Shown: in pieces, positions 49,379-63,549 of the stretch | Position numbering within the stretch: position 1 is the stretch's first letter | How the letters are laid out: each line of letters starts with the position of its first letter | DNA from: Lingula anatina | Taxonomy: Eukaryota; Brachiopoda; Lingulata; Lingulida; Lingulidae | Direction of reading: 5' to 3' | Assembly: GCF_001039355.2 (NCBI RefSeq) | Contig: NW_019774558.1 | Span: forward strand, 98,009 to 162,008 | DNA length: 64,000 nt | The notes under the pieces: generated by a model | What the model was told of the DNA's origin: nothing | Databases searched by the model: none | What the model saw: the letters and a program-made list of their open reading frames with translations, nothing else | Position numbers and translations under genes: made by a program

Positions 49379-49910
49379 AAAGACGAAAGGGGGTATATTG
49401 TCGGTAAAGAAAACAAGCTGCACGACCGCAAAATCTGAGTAAAAGTTATTTTAATACTGAACCACAGGAGTTGTACCGCATACACAAGCCTCCTAGTATC
49501 TTCATTCATCGTGTTTCGTGTGTCCTTTCATGAATATCCATGATATTAAGGAAGTTGTAAAATCAATTTTAGTCCCCTTTACACTTGAAGGCGACCTTTG
49601 TGCGTCCCTTCTACGATCAAAATGTGGCCAGGACGCTGAATGATCGCCATAGCAAGAAAACCGCGTCTCACAGCATTCTCTTTAGCTTCTCTGTAGCAGC
49701 ATCGACGACCAGTGGCGACCATTCTACAACATTCTGCCTTCCGCGAGACAGATCGTTGTTTGGGCTGCTTGGAGAGCTAAAGTGCTTGGATATAATGAGA
49801 CCTTTATTTATATTCTTTTGCCAGTTCTATCCCGGCCTTTACTGTCGGTCAATTATCCCAGCTTCGGGTCAGTCGATCGTCGGTACGACCGCACCCAAGT
49901 CAATAATTGT

Positions 49911-49911
49911 A

Positions 49912-49948
<37 letters not shown>

Positions 49949-49949
49949 T
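49911..49949. repeat. (TAT)n microsatellite
   Basis: About 12 TAT units in the spacer. Confidence 0.95.
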
Positions 49950-50751
49950 ACATGACCAAATGTTCATTAATAATAAAATAATAAAATATTTATTTTAAGT
50001 GTAACATCTAACGAAATTTGTTCTGTGGACTTTGCAAATAAAATACAAAATTCAAAAGATTATTTTTAAATAAAAAGTAATGGTATTAAAAGTAAAAAGA
50101 AACGTGTCCAATTATGTTGTTCTGTGAAGTATAAAATGCTCAATCATTATTTAAAAAAAATTGTATTCAGTGTTTTTTAATCATCAGCTGAGCTTATATC
50201 CCGTACTTCTGACGGCAACTGCTTCAATTCATACGGGGCCGTGTATTCAAAATGTTCCCCAAATGTTTTAGCCTTGCGCATAGAGGTTTTAATGATAACT
50301 GGTCTTTAGATCTGTACGTACTAGTTGGTATGTAATGAGATACAAGTTCACAGAGATAACATGGTTCAAGTCGTACCGGTACACAACAAGGTAGTAATGC
50401 CATTGTAAAATTGGTATCGCTATATTGCATGTAATACGAAATGTGGGTACATGTACACATGTACGTGTAGCTATGTTGCTATGGCAAAAAAACACTAGAT
50501 CCAACGTCACCTGGGGTATGTCGGACGTCAATAACAGCTTACAACAGGTGCCTTATCTGACTGTTTCTTCAGAAGGGTAGCTACGCAAGCACGGTCTCAT
50601 TTATATACAGTAGCTTGATCATTTATAGGTCTCAAAACACGAATAAAACACAAATACACCAGAAAGAAAATTCATCAATATAAGATACAATCATAACCCT
50701 TTAATGCTCACGTTTGAAAAATGAGGCCGTTCCGAAAATACATCTATGAAG

Positions 50752-51007
50752 TGACGTCACTGATGACGCAGAGACGGGGAGCTTTTTTGGATTTGGCATA
50801 CCCAAAACACGGACCGTTTTCTGAGTCAAAATGACTGGTACATGTTTTCACAATGTATATACGTGAAATGCATAGGCGAAACTTTGGAGTCATCAAAATC
50901 ATTGAATTTGGACGTGTTAAGTTCTAAAAAAGGCTTGCCGTATACAAGAGGTGGTCTGTAGAAAAGTCCCTATATCTGCGCCAGCAGTGACGTCATCAGT
51001 GACGTCA
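50752..51007. promoter_or_regulatory. Cluster of three TGACGTCA (CRE-like) palindromes
   Basis: Perfect TGACGTCA at 50752-50759, 50988-50995 and 51000-51007, plus tgatgacgca at 50761. The last two are 12 bases apart. They could be CREB/ATF sites of a NOX5b enhancer or part of an unclassified transposon whose ends resemble the element at 367-2974, which also carries TGACGTCA near its right end (2953-2960). Confidence 0.4.
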
Positions 51008-51825
51008 TCCATGGATGTACATTCGGACCCAACATCTTGCACAGATTTCCCGCACGGGTGGACAACAAAGATTTTCTTCTTACATGGTCTAGTTCACATG
51101 ACGTGCACGTGTTTGTAGACACTTATTACCTGTTCAATACCAAGATAATGGGCAACGAGTTGTTGCGGACGTTGCCCGCCGACGATATATATATATGATG
51201 CAATAGAGTGCCTACGAGCGTGACGGACAATGAGGCGAAGCGGCGGGTGGGGGCGGTGGGGGTCACGGATTCTCGTCTGGCTGTCTGTTTCATGGACAAA
51301 ATCTGTTTAATTGACTATCATCAACAATAAATTAATTCTGGATTTCTATAATTTACAGGTACTACTAATTGTTATAATAGTGGTTTGCCAAGGTAATACT
51401 CCTGTGGTCCATTCCCAATGAATCTTTCGTTTTAAGTAGATATATCCAACCCCCCCCCTCCTCCCGACGATGAGTAGAATGTAGAGAAGCTAATGATTAT
51501 ACAAGTACGTTGGAAACAAGAGGAGACGTGTTAATCTGTCAAACTGATTGTATTCTGCGAGAGTTCACGTCGAGTTAGATCGATCTACGTAAAATAGTTT
51601 CATCGGAAATGGGCCCTTAGTGACATTTCTTTTTAAAAAGTAAAATTTGATGACTGATAGAATATCACACATTTAAAATGATAAGTAATTTTTACAAAAA
51701 GTATAATATTACAAATGCCATTCCCAGTACGTATCTTAAAAAAATCATTTGGTTTCGAAATACGAAGTATTTATACTGGGGATATATACTATTCAAATTC
51801 CGATATAAATTAAGTTGTTGCACAC

Positions 51826-51828
51826 AAA

Positions 51829-51859
<31 letters not shown>

Positions 51860-51880
51860 ATCAATAAATAAATAAATAAA
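51826..51880. repeat. (AAAT)n microsatellite
   Basis: AAAT units with one TCAA interruption. Confidence 0.95.
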
Positions 51881-54800
51881 ATTAAGAATTATTAAATGAA
51901 TATTATTAAAGTAAGAAATTAACCAGAGCCTACAAGTGATTCTACTGTAATCCACCACAGTTATACTACTGATACATAGACCTAAAAGCTAAAACTTATC
52001 GAAATTGACTTCTTTTCTTAATACCTGACGTGACAACTTTAACCATGTAATGATATTGACAAAACCAAACCCGCCTTTTATTTCCTTCTTGAAGAAAAAC
52101 GCCAGTAAAGCAAAACCTTATTACCTCCTTTACGGCAGCCTACGGTAATCATGCAATCTATTTCCGCGTTATTTATTATCAGGCAGAGAATCTCACTCGT
52201 TATAATTGAAATGCTTACATAGCAATTGTAACTTACCCTAGTACTAAAGTTACAAACAGACTTCTCCGGCTGATCAAATTCATGTCGAGCCATTTCAGCG
52301 ACAGTTGGTACCAGTGGTATCTAGGCGGTATCGGACACTTACATATGTACTCTAGGGGGCTCAACACGATCACTTCCGCCTGTCGTATTTTTCAGCATCT
52401 CACACAACGCTATGACAACGCATGTAAAAACAGGTGTGTTTACAAAAACATTTACTCGTATGAGACCGCTTTTTATCTTGTACCCCGGGCTTGCTTGACC
52501 CTCACGCTTTTTAAACAGAGCGCAATTTGAATCCAGAATCAGAATGCCTTTGACCAAAGTCTGACACTAATACAGCTTTAGAAGATTCCCAGACCTTAAA
52601 TTTCTGCGTATGCTGTTCGGAATTAGTTTGAATAATTAGAGACGGTCTGCAGTCTGCGGCACAATGGCAAATGGTGTAATACACGTGCCGTTGTCAAAAC
52701 TTAGGAAGTTAGCTGGTCTAGTTAGTTGTCCGTGTCAGCGAGGGATTTTGGATTTAGCTTAATGAATGGTTGATTGAATGAATATATACGTGCATTATCT
52801 ATTTAAATGCAAAGGAATAATAAAAGTAATGAAAAATGTTGTTAACCCATCACTGAAGTGTCTGTAGTTAATTAGTATTAAATGAATGAAAATCGGTATC
52901 TTTATTCATCTATATATCTATCGGTTAATTTATCAATTCTGTGAAAATCACATTTATTATTAGTATTACGCATTGTATAGAAAATAAACGTTGAAAATTG
53001 ACGAGTCACTGAATGTGGATTCTGATCCATGTTTTTACTTTAGTTTTTTTATACCATTAAAATTCGTTTGTTGCAGATTAATAAAAAGATGCTTTCATGT
53101 TAAAATAGCACATTTTTGTTGCAATCATTAATGGGTCATTTGATTCCACAAAAATGACAATAAATGACAATGTTCGTCTTTTTTTTTTTTTAATTACACA
53201 CACCAGAGAATCTTTTAAAGTTAGGAAGAACGATTTTTACTGGGATTATTTTTCTGTGAAGTAATTGCAGACTAAGTAAGCTATATTTTTTATGACTACT
53301 ACTATGAAATAAATGTCACCTTGATACGCGACAACGAGAACGAATTCGCATGTGATATGTCGACAAAGAGCGTGTAGGAGTTCAGACGCGTACTTTCTTG
53401 TTACACAACGTGATCGCGGGACTACACCCTATCGCACGATTATCACAAACATTACATAAGACGGTGAATTAAATCAAAAGTGCTGAAAATTGAAGGGTTA
53501 GTGATGCACAGATAACCAGTAGCCTATAGGTACACATGTCCGCAAGAATGATTTGCAGACATTGATGAAATCATTGCGGATTTTTAGATACAAAATAACA
53601 CAAGAAAAAAAGGTGTTTCAAGACATTTTGATGGTTGCTGACTAGATGACTAGATGGGCTTTTTACTCGTGAAAGCCGGAGGGGCAAAACATCCTTGCAC
53701 TCTCTCCACCTTTGAACTATCGCAATTTATTTTATTCATATTTTCATTGTCTGTGCAAATTTTTAATCCGCCATTGAGATCGTGAATTAAAGCAAATACA
53801 CTGGGAAAATGGTGGTTGTTTATTCACTTTTTATTGTCTTATTTGACAGAAAAAGTAGTTGTAGATAATAATAATAACAATAAATGCAATTTTCAATACA
53901 TTTCCCATGTGTTAAGGAAGGTATTTTTCTTTGGTCTAAGTAGTACCGCTGCACTTTGAGTAGCTCGATTGCTTTGACGTAAGTCGCCGGTATCACATTC
54001 CTTGGAGCAACCACAGCTTAGCAGCAATGTTGCAAAGGAGAGGAGGGAAAATACAAATTTAGGAAAAAAGTCAAATCACAACCTCAGCGCTTTGAAGGGG
54101 GTTACCAGGGGTTACCAGGCAACAGGGGGACCGTGCAATTAAAAAATAAAATAATACAAATCAAAACTACACTGGCTTAAACTGATTTTCGTTTAAATAT
54201 AACCAATTGATTTTGTGAAGAAAAACAGACCCCCCCCCCCCCCCCCGAACAACAATATGATAGCGATTAACTGGAATCAAATATTACATTAGAATTGTAT
54301 AAATATATGAACAAAAAAGAGAGGAAATATGGAGATTACGAGTTAACTTACAGTACCGATTTTAACATTCACATTTTTTTTTCTTTCTTCAAACATAAGA
54401 AAACGAACGTTCTTGTTATGAAAAACAATCAATAAGTGAACGACCCTGGCGACAATACAGTTAGAAATGACAAGGAAAGGGCAACTCGCACTCAAACATT
54501 AACACAAATAAATAAATAAATAAATAAATAAGGTTATGCTTACAATTTAAACATATTTTCTTTAGCCAACGAAGTCATCGGAGGAAATGGTTTGTCAAAA
54601 ATAATTCAGAAGAGAAAGAAGTGCGTGACTGCGAAATTTCAACTGTATCAGGGTCTTCTATATTTCTATTTATTTATTTATCCTAATTTTTGCATAGTTT
54701 GTTGCTATTAGAACATGTTTTTTACTACGGTGGCGCACGGTTTTAAAAAATCCTCCCGAAATTTTCGGTTGATCAAAGGCTTCAGATTCGTTTATTTGGC

Positions 54801-55312
54801 CTGTACAAAGCCATCTGACCAGTGGTGATCTGCCCAGTGGGGCAGTGACCCTAGCATCATCGATGCCATCTTTTCTATATCATCAGCGGAGCGATTCAAG
54901 GGACGTTTGATCTGTGTGTTGTAACCATATCCAGCTTTTGATCCCATCGTCTTGACTAGAGTCATTGCATCGGAAACCTGTTATGTGTCCGTTGACAAAA
55001 CATCGGAGAAAAGGTTCACATACAATTTAACACGTTTTTGATTGCGATATTGCGATTGCTTGGTGAGATGGAACTGAGCAAATGAGGGTGACCTTCTATG
55101 CGCCCTGAAGGTCACGCTATGGTCTTAAAGCCACGTGCTATGCCGCCCCTTATTGAGAAACTTTATTTCCTCGGGTGTATTGACGATTTAATCAAAAGCG
55201 CACATTGTTATTGAGTTCACAGGACGTGTTTGATTTTTGACGTTAGTCTAAGGTTGAATAGATTAATGGATTTGAGACATCTGTTATTTAGTGCCCCCCC
55301 ACTCTCTATCTC

Positions 55313-55315
<3 letters not shown>

Positions 55316-55345
<30 letters not shown>
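55316..55345. repeat. (CT)n microsatellite
   Basis: CT run following a C-rich, CT-rich lead-in from 55294. Confidence 0.95.
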
Positions 55346-55349
<4 letters not shown>

Positions 55350-57035
55350 GCTCTGACAAATTCAACGATACAGCTTATCATAGAAAATTTATTAACTAAC
55401 AGCACCAACATATTCAGCATTACATTAACAAGAGATAAAGTTATAATTTCTGTTTACTCTGCAAATTTCAGCGGCATTTTATGACATGACATTTTAATCA
55501 CAACAGCCTAGAAATACATACTTTCTGTAAATTGTAACTTAGATAAAATTAAAGCATTATTATATATAAGAGACTTCTACTTCAGGACAAGATGATATTT
55601 CTATTGACAAGAAATAAATAAAGAATGACAAAAGCTGTAAACAATTTGCAGCAGAAACTGTTAATCTAATAATTAATAGTAAATGCCTAAATCCTAGATT
55701 TACTGACGGCGGACCTTGTTTAAATAATTCCACAGCTAATGTTTCAAAATGCCACAGTCACAAGGTTTTTGATCCCGATTTTTAAACAAATATACTCGTA
55801 GCTGGAACAAAAGTCTGAAAATTCTAGAAAAGTTTTATTTCCACCATGCACGAGTTCAAATGTGGTGGCAGGAGGTATCATCCTCCGCTAAGAACGCCCG
55901 ATTAAACATTAAACGCTTGGGGGCGCTCCTCTCTCAAATTTCAAAGACATGGAATCCCCGCCCGAGTTAACATCACCGGTGGAACGCCCAAGACATTCAA
56001 GCTCGTGCAATAAACCTGCCCTTAGACCCGTGCTACTTTCCTACTTAAACGAGGCGGGGTAAATTCCGTAACCTTATTATGGCTTCCCCTAAACTGATTT
56101 TACTCGAGCGTAATGAGTCCTAACCTTCTTTGTTAATTTCATTACCTTTTTAATTTTTTGTATGGGTGTTGTTGTCACGAAACTTCGACTGGTTTTTAAG
56201 TCGATATTTTCTATTAAACTGATCATTCGTGGATAAATTGCATGTTTGGATATTTGGAACGAGTCAGATTGGATTTTTTGAGGGCATGTCTCATTTCTTA
56301 TAACGTCATTCACGCAGAGTTTGCGTGTTCAAAGTATTTTCTATCATCGAAGGTTGAAAAACAACATCTCAGTTTTCTTTTCTCTTTTTTCGCTCAGGAC
56401 ATAATCTTCTAGACCCATATATAACCCGTTTTAAATCGGTCAAGCATTTCATTCCATTTAACAAAGACAGCTGACGTAACAAAACCCTCAACACGTGGGT
56501 GATGCATGGACGTAATGTGACGGTTGCTATCAATGAGATTCCAAATTGTATTGATGGTCGTGTCTAAAAATCACTGTTACCCTGACAGTATTGCTAATAC
56601 TTAAAAACATTTCCCCTATGTTTCACGTTTTAACTTGCCTGAAGCAGGAATTGAAAAAAATAATACCTATAGATATTTCTAGAAGCTTAAGGAAATATCA
56701 AGTTAACATGTGTCGTTATAAAAAATGAAATTAATTCACTATAAGAGTGATTCCGACACACGTGGTCCCGAAATCTACTTATTGCACTTGGATAATAACG
56801 GTGGGAAATTGTCCAATGCCCGGTGTCGTAAAAACCTCCCTATTCCCTGTGGCTGTTACTTTTTTCCTGTGATGTGACGTAATGAGCGTCTCTTTCCTGC
56901 GCCATATTTCAGGGTTGTTTGTTATTTATTTTCTTCGCTACGGGACGCACTGACATTTTGACCTCATCTTAGACTGAAGGTGTTGCCCAGGACAGAGGAA
57001 ACAACAACCAATCTTATACCTCCATTTTGTCAACT

Positions 57036-60000
57036 TCACACTATGGCCGTGGGGCGAAACTTCTTTATTAGATCCTCCGTGGGTCGGGGAGAGGGTGTGG
57101 CGGAATTTGGCCGCGGGGTAGGTTCGCTGTCGCTAGAAGCCGCTGCTGCTGCTGCTGCGGCCGCGGCCTGTCTTGATCGTATTTCCTCCATCATCTTCAT
57201 CAGCTCTTCGGCTAGAGAGAGAGAGAGAGAGAAAAAAAACGTATGAAAATTGAGTTTATTTATTTTAATGTCCTTTCATGTGTTGATTAAAATTAAAAGA
57301 GATCTTTATGCCACCTAGAGTCCTACGTTTTGTTAAGAATATATCGAACCTAATTAACAAAAAATACATGAATACCTGCCGTCTGAATTAGAATACTCGA
57401 CTTTTCCAAAAAATAACCGCGACTTCTTTTATATTGTAGGCCTATACGGTGTGCGCCTAAACCTCGGCTCTGGCCATGGAGCAACATGCACATGTATAAA
57501 TATTCAACAATAACGTGCTTATTAACATTAATTAACAAGTCTCCTTTTTCTCTGTTAGTGAGACAATATTTAATTTAATGAACGCGAGCAAAACGATAAA
57601 AAAGAGGGATCTGCACACATCTAAAAAAAAACTAATCGCAGACGATAAGTTTACTGAACTAACAATGCGCCCCATTATTTCAGTATGTGAGGTATCTCAA
57701 CAGTCGCAATGGAGGGACAGCACCGCAGAAGCAATGCTAATGCTAGCGTCAGGGCTGTAATTACCAGATTTCCTCTCCTTCGGCTGCACCAGGAAGTCGG
57801 TGTGCACGGTTTGGTTGCAGTCTGGACAGACTTTGTGTTCACTGCTCTGGAACTCCTTAGGCGTCAGCCACTCGCCCATGAACGCCATCTGGCGGCAGGC
57901 CGGACACTGCGTATACCGCTCTACACGTGTACCTGAATTAATAAGACAAATATAGACATAAGATGAATAAATAAATAAAGATGAAACGACCAAGAAATAT
58001 ATAAAATCGGATGTACATGTAGGAAGGGAAAATTAAGGTGGTGCGATATTGTACAAGTAAGTGAATTAAGGGCTGTTTAGCTTTGTTAAATAATCCCTAC
58101 TCCTAAAATATTAATTTGCAATGTGCCTTTTCACCTAAGACACACTGGTATTACGAGGGGTCTGGATGCCAAGGAATCCAAGTTAGTATGTAATATTTCT
58201 ATGAAAATAAAGTAATCCTCAAAATCTGCGACTAGTGGAATATTTTCTGGACCTTCTCACCTGGCTTCTGAATGAAGAACGCGATAAAAGAAAAAATTGC
58301 TTCCCTGCTTTTGTCACAAAATAAATCCGCGCTACCAATTTTCTTCGAAGAAATTTGAAATGTCGACCAAATATGTATGTATTCACATTTGACTTAGATT
58401 TCAGACGAATCAATCGACAAAATATAAATCAAATACAATATCAATTATGCCAGACGCACCTTAGGAAATATTGTTGACATTTTCAAAGTAAATCACTCGG
58501 TCACTAAGCGACCTCTAAAGACCTTAAAATAAAACGCCAAACCCATAATAAATCTAGCGTCTCTGACATGACATTTTACTCAAAAGAACATGTCTTTGCT
58601 TTTTCTCTTTACATTGTAGCCAGACGTTAATTAAAAATCGATCAGCGCGCCTAGATACGATTCTTATCGACTTCTACTTATTACTTTGCGATCAACAGTT
58701 TACATGATTTGTGATTAAGGCCACCAAACTGCACTTAAGACGTTGCTTAGATCCAGATGTTTATTTAAAACCATATTCGTTACAATAAATGCAGACATAT
58801 TTCAAGAACGATTCAGGAATGTGCTCTACTCGATTATTCTTAATTAATGTTATCAATATCTAAGTAAGCATTTTGATATCCAGACACTGACGTACAGTTT
58901 GTCTACAATCATTTAAGAAGTCGGGGGAGGGGGGTTACGAATTACAAATCTTTATTAAGTTTACCAAATTTCAATTTAATTTGACACATCACGATGTAAC
59001 GTTACGAATAAAAGCCAATGTATCCACTCGTATTTTCTTTTCGAACGACTCGTGAATAATTGTATAATTGAACGACGATTATTAACAACCCTATCATTTT
59101 ATAGTTATTTTTCTTTGGTTTTGTAGGGATTTTTGGGTTAGGTTTATAAAAAAATCAGCCTAGATTTCCATTCAAAATGTCAACTTTACTGCAGGCACTT
59201 CGGCACCAGATCTTACTTAAACTTACACCATGCGCTCACAAATATAAATGAAATTCATGTAACGAAAATTGATGAAATATATAGAGTAAGCATGTGTTAG
59301 CTCGTTAACGAGAGAGAGAGAAAGAGAGAGAGAGAGCCTTTGGGGTCGTAGGAAGTGACCACCGTTCACCGTCGCAAGCTACTCACCATGCAGTGACTGC
59401 AACATTTTCTCGACACTTTGGATCATGGTGAACAGAACGGTCCACAGCTTGGACACCTTGTACCTCTCCATTGGCTCCTCAAACCTCACTTCCAGCCTTA
59501 ACTCCGCCCCGCGGTGAGGACAAGCATAGTCCCACGCCGACACGTGTGAAGGCGTCTTCCCACCATCGTCGATCCCCTCGTCTTCGTCATCGTCGTCTGC
59601 TTCGCCTTTTCCTCGCTGTCCGACCATGGCCAGAGACACGTGAAAACGCACGGGTTTGTCCAAGTGCCTCCCGTACAGACCCGTGCCCCAGTGACGTAAG
59701 AACTGTAGTCCCAGTTTAGGATCGCGCATGCGCACGCACAGTTTTTCGAAGAGACCCGGCGGGATGTACTTTGGAAAGCGGTACATGACAGCAGCACGGT
59801 GAAAGTCCTTCAGCACGTCGAACTCTTCCGTGAAAACGTCCGATTGCGGCGTTCGACGATAGTATGGGACCAAGAACCGGTTGTGTGAGCGGAGTTTGGA
59901 CTTCTTGGCTTCCTCCGTGACGCTCTTGTCACTCTTCGCATCGCTCTTCGCCTCACTTTTCTCGCTCCTCGCCGTGAGTGCTTCAGAAACGGGATCGGGA

Positions 60001-62471
60001 TTGAGCCACGTCCCTTCTTTACCCGTCTTGCGAATAGGGTACAGTAAATTGAAGTGTTCGGACAGAATTAAAAGCACCTCGTTCAATTTCTGACCCCCTT
60101 CTATGGGAACAACGTCTCCCAACAGTAGCTTAACGAAGTCCCTCTCAAGAATCCCTTCGTTGAGAAGCTCCCTCTTCAAGCGGTCGAACTTAAATTGCGG
60201 TATCCCCAGCAGCCGTATATAGTCGTTGCTTTCGTATTGCACAAAGTCTTTGAAGTCATGTCGGAACAGCTCACGGAGAACATCCATGAGCCACGAAGGG
60301 CGAAGGAAGACGTATTTTTTCAACAGGGGATCTTCATGCCACCACAGAATCTTCCCAATTTGGTGCAGGTACACGCCTATACTTGGCATGAGGTGTTTCA
60401 TTCCGAATTTGTCTCCGAGCTCCTCCTCGAACGCCTCCCAGGCCATGAAAGGGAGAAGCATGTCCTTCCCTTTCTCCTCTACGTAATTCTCAACGTCCAA
60501 CCACAGGGTCGGAACGACACGGAGAATGTACGGGAAGAGATCCTTGTTGGTGCCGAGTTTCTCGATGGCCGCCTGAACTTCCTCTAGGCCGTCCATGGTC
60601 GCCGAGCTGGCGGGAATCACCTCGCTGTGGATGTTGACCTTCAGGCGAAGCCACTCGCGGCATTTCTTCAAGTACTCAGAAAGCGACGGTGATATTACCG
60701 GCATGTCCGTGATGCGCTTGATCTCCTGCGCTATCGCGTCGGTGTGATCCGTGACCAGTCTGTCCAATTTCCGTTGGACGTCGGCGCATATCTGTTCGGC
60801 CTTCTTCGGCTTCACTCGGTCGAGGTGGGTTCCGACGACGAGCAGGTTGATCTGATTGGACCGGGAGATCATCCAGTCCACCCAGGAGCCAATCAGAGCG
60901 TAGAACTTATCCGCGGTGTACTCGGCCAAGTTGAAAGCCAAGATGGCGAGGTAGGGTTGATCCAGGAGAACGTGGTGAGGAAACATGTACGACTGCGCGC
61001 CGCACGTGTCCCAGAACGTCACGTTGATCGGACGGGACGCCGTTTGCACCTCTCCGTTTTCGTCTTGCTCCTCCTCCTGGACCTCCATCGGCATGTCGAA
61101 GATCTCCAGCCCTATCGTCTTCTCGTGCTCGTCGGTGAGGCGGGGAAGCTGGTCGACTAGAGATTGCACGAGGCTCGTCTTCCCTGACGACTGGTGCCCG
61201 ACGACCAGCGCGCGAAAACCCTGGTACATCGTGGTCCGCGCCGTCTCCTCGCGGAAGAACTGAATTATTGACCTAAGTCCTCCATCGGCCACGTCTGCGG
61301 GCGGTGCCTGAAGAGGATTGTCAGACACATCCAACCACTGTTCGCCTTCAAAATCCAACTTCTTAATAACGCTGCCCTGCAGCGTCTTAATCTTATTAGA
61401 GCTCAGATCAAGGCGATCCACCATCCATAATAAGTGTTCCGGGAATTTTGATATTAGATTGAACGACAGATCTATGGAGTATACCCTGTGTTTGGGACGC
61501 CCTCTGATATTTAACGATGGGATCCGCTGAATCTGGTTCCCACTGGCGTTAAGAGCTTCTAAGTTTGCCAGGAGAAATATTTCAGGTGGCAGCGACGTGA
61601 TTTTATTGTCAGAAATATCCAGCTCGCGGAGATTTTTCATGTGCCGAATATCTCTGGGAATTTCGGTGACGCAGTTGCCGTTGCACTGCAAGACCTCGAG
61701 TCTCTTTAACGGTAGCACCTCCTTGATCACACTGGGGAAACGGTTGTAGCTTAGCACCAAGCAGATCATCCGCCTTAATTTCTCGATCCCCGTAATTTCT
61801 TCCATTTCATTACAACCTACGTTTAGACGGGTCAAGCGTCTAAGTTTCCGCAACAAAGTGGGCATGCGCTTCAGTTTGTTATTGTTGAGCCGTAGTTCTA
61901 ATAGTTTCTCCAGTTCTTGTAGAGAGTCGGGAAAGCTCGACTCGTCTTCCAGCATGTTGAAACCGACGTCTAACTTCTCAAGTTTCGTTAAACCTTCTAG
62001 AAGTTCATTTGGAATGTAGTTTAAGCGTATACTGTTTAAGTCGAGGCGCTTCAAGTGCTCGCGCAACCTCTGCACGTTCATAATAGTGTCCTCTTCTACG
62101 TCTAAAATGCGCAATGTCACTGCCTTTTCCCGGCGGCATTTCGCCGACGGCAGACGCTCGGGATGCGGATGTCTCGCGCCACAAAATCCTATATTAGCAA
62201 TGGGCGGTCCCGACCTCGGCGGTGAACCAGACAATCCGGAAATAGCCGATGATGCACGAACCCTGGTTCCAGCCGATGATGTACGGTCTGAATATCCGGA
62301 CGAAATGCCTGAATCAGCAACGCTGATGTCATCTCTGTCTTGACGGCCTTGTCGCCCGAAAAATGCTCTCGAGGTGCCTAACCGCCTTGCGCCGTCGTTG
62401 TCGGTGGACTGATGTCTTCCAGCTTTTCGGAGTAATTCCACGTTTTTCCTGGCTGTTGCTATGGTAGCCAT
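57036..62471 (-). CDS. MFHAS1: MFHAS1-like LRR-Roc-COR (Roco) GTPase with C-terminal zinc ribbon
   Basis: Three exons join in phase on the minus strand: 62471-59387 (1028 codons), 57932-57765, 57211-57036; 1142 residues. Order: Ser-rich N-terminus; about ten leucine-rich repeats (about 130-400); Roc GTPase with P-loop GHQSSGKT (about 423), switch-region WDTCG (about 485) and base-recognition GTHLD (about 547); COR domain (from about 644); a Lys/Asp/Ser linker (EKSEAKSDAKSDKS); then in exon 2 a ribbon CPAC...CPDC with 31 residues between the pairs; exon 3 has a poly-Ala tract and Ser/Pro tail. There is no kinase domain, so it groups with MFHAS1 rather than LRRK. MFHAS1 proteins tune Toll-like-receptor and immune signalling in vertebrates; function here is inferred. 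Human MFHAS1 is 1052 residues. Confidence 0.88.
59310..59336. repeat. (GA)n microsatellite
   Basis: GA run with one AA interruption, about 50 bases after the donor of Roco exon 1, inside intron 1. Confidence 0.95.
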
Positions 62472-62598
62472 GTTAGTGTTTATTTTTCTTTTTAAATCTC
62501 GTCATTTTCAAATCTGTAATTCCTGAAATAATAATGAAAGTTGTTTAAATTATACGTCCAGATACTGCAAGAAGTCAATTGACGAGTCTAGAATCGCC

Positions 62599-62601
62599 AA
62601 A

Positions 62602-62692
<91 letters not shown>
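62599..62692. repeat. (A)n(TA)n tract
   Basis: About 20 A followed by a long uninterrupted TA run. An equivalent tract lies at 63450-63547. Confidence 0.95.
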
Positions 62693-62694
<2 letters not shown>

Positions 62695-63145
62695 TAACAC
62701 GATAAGGTATTTTTTCCACTCCCCGGTAGGCCTACATGTTAATTACCCTCTACCAGGGCAACAGATTGATTTTCCTCAGATATTCACAGATATGTCTATA
62801 GATAAATAGACAGTCATTTTGGCTCTCAGTCAGCAAAACTTTCCACAATAATAACTGCGGCCCTGGTATAGGGTACATGCTAATATGCGTGTATGTTCAA
62901 TTCACCCGAATAGAAAATTAATAAACTAATTTGCAAAAAAATATAAATATGTGTATAATACAAAATAGGACTCTACAGGCCTAATGCATAGGTCCTACAT
63001 GATCATTAGGACCAATAAGTCCCACCTATTTCAAATATAGAGTAGGCCCAAGTAATAACACAGGGAAAAAAATAATGTGTAGGCCTACCATTCCCTGAAT
63101 AATAAACACCTACCCGTATTCAACAACCTATCAAAACTTTTCAGT
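62693..63145. repeat. First copy of a perfect 453-bp duplication
   Basis: Identical by eye to 63548-64000 (offset 855), where the window ends. Each copy directly follows an (A)n(TA)n tract. There is no gene in it. Confidence 0.92.
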
Positions 63146-63449
63146 TACAATTTACAACACGGCAAAAATCTAGAATTCTTTACATATACAAGCCAAGAGT
63201 CTAAGCCCCATTCAAACACGTACCTTCCTGACCGCATTTCGCGTTTTTACCGTTGAAAACCACTATGGAGAACGAATGTGACGTAATAAATACGCCGACC
63301 TTTTATTATGACGTTTTGGTCGACGTAACGTTTGAAATATTTGTATTCAGTGCGTTACGCTACAGAGACGTGACGTGTTTTACAGTAGAGCCTATATCCA
63401 GAGNAACAATACAAATAAAACAAAAAAAAAATTAAAGGAGTGAAAAAAA
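63146..63449. other. Non-coding DNA ending in a join at 63404
   Basis: The stretch continues the first copy of the duplication, then a single N at 63404 is followed by A-rich sequence. The region lies upstream of the Roco start and may contain its promoter. No gene is visible. Confidence 0.5.
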
Positions 63450-63454
63450 CAAAA

Positions 63455-63547
<93 letters not shown>

Positions 63548-63549
<2 letters not shown>

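Larger units (their letters stand above)
47117..57035. other. Ten-kilobase gene-poor spacer upstream of NOX5b
   Basis: I find no supported coding exon on either strand; in particular no EF-hand exon for NOX5b. It holds a MITE (47864-48116), a related half copy near 51540-51625, a TGACGTCA cluster (50752-51007), an 18-base palindrome (48500-48517), TTAATTAA-rich DNA at 49010-49100, a MITE-like end at 49578-49608, C-runs at 51451-51460 and 54231-54246, and several microsatellites. It should contain the NOX5b promoter and the 3' untranslated region of the Roco gene. Confidence 0.5.

Noticed and set aside
59471-61530. Several plus-strand frames of 70-138 codons opposite the Roco exon
   Set aside because: Shadows of a long GC-rich coding exon on the other strand.
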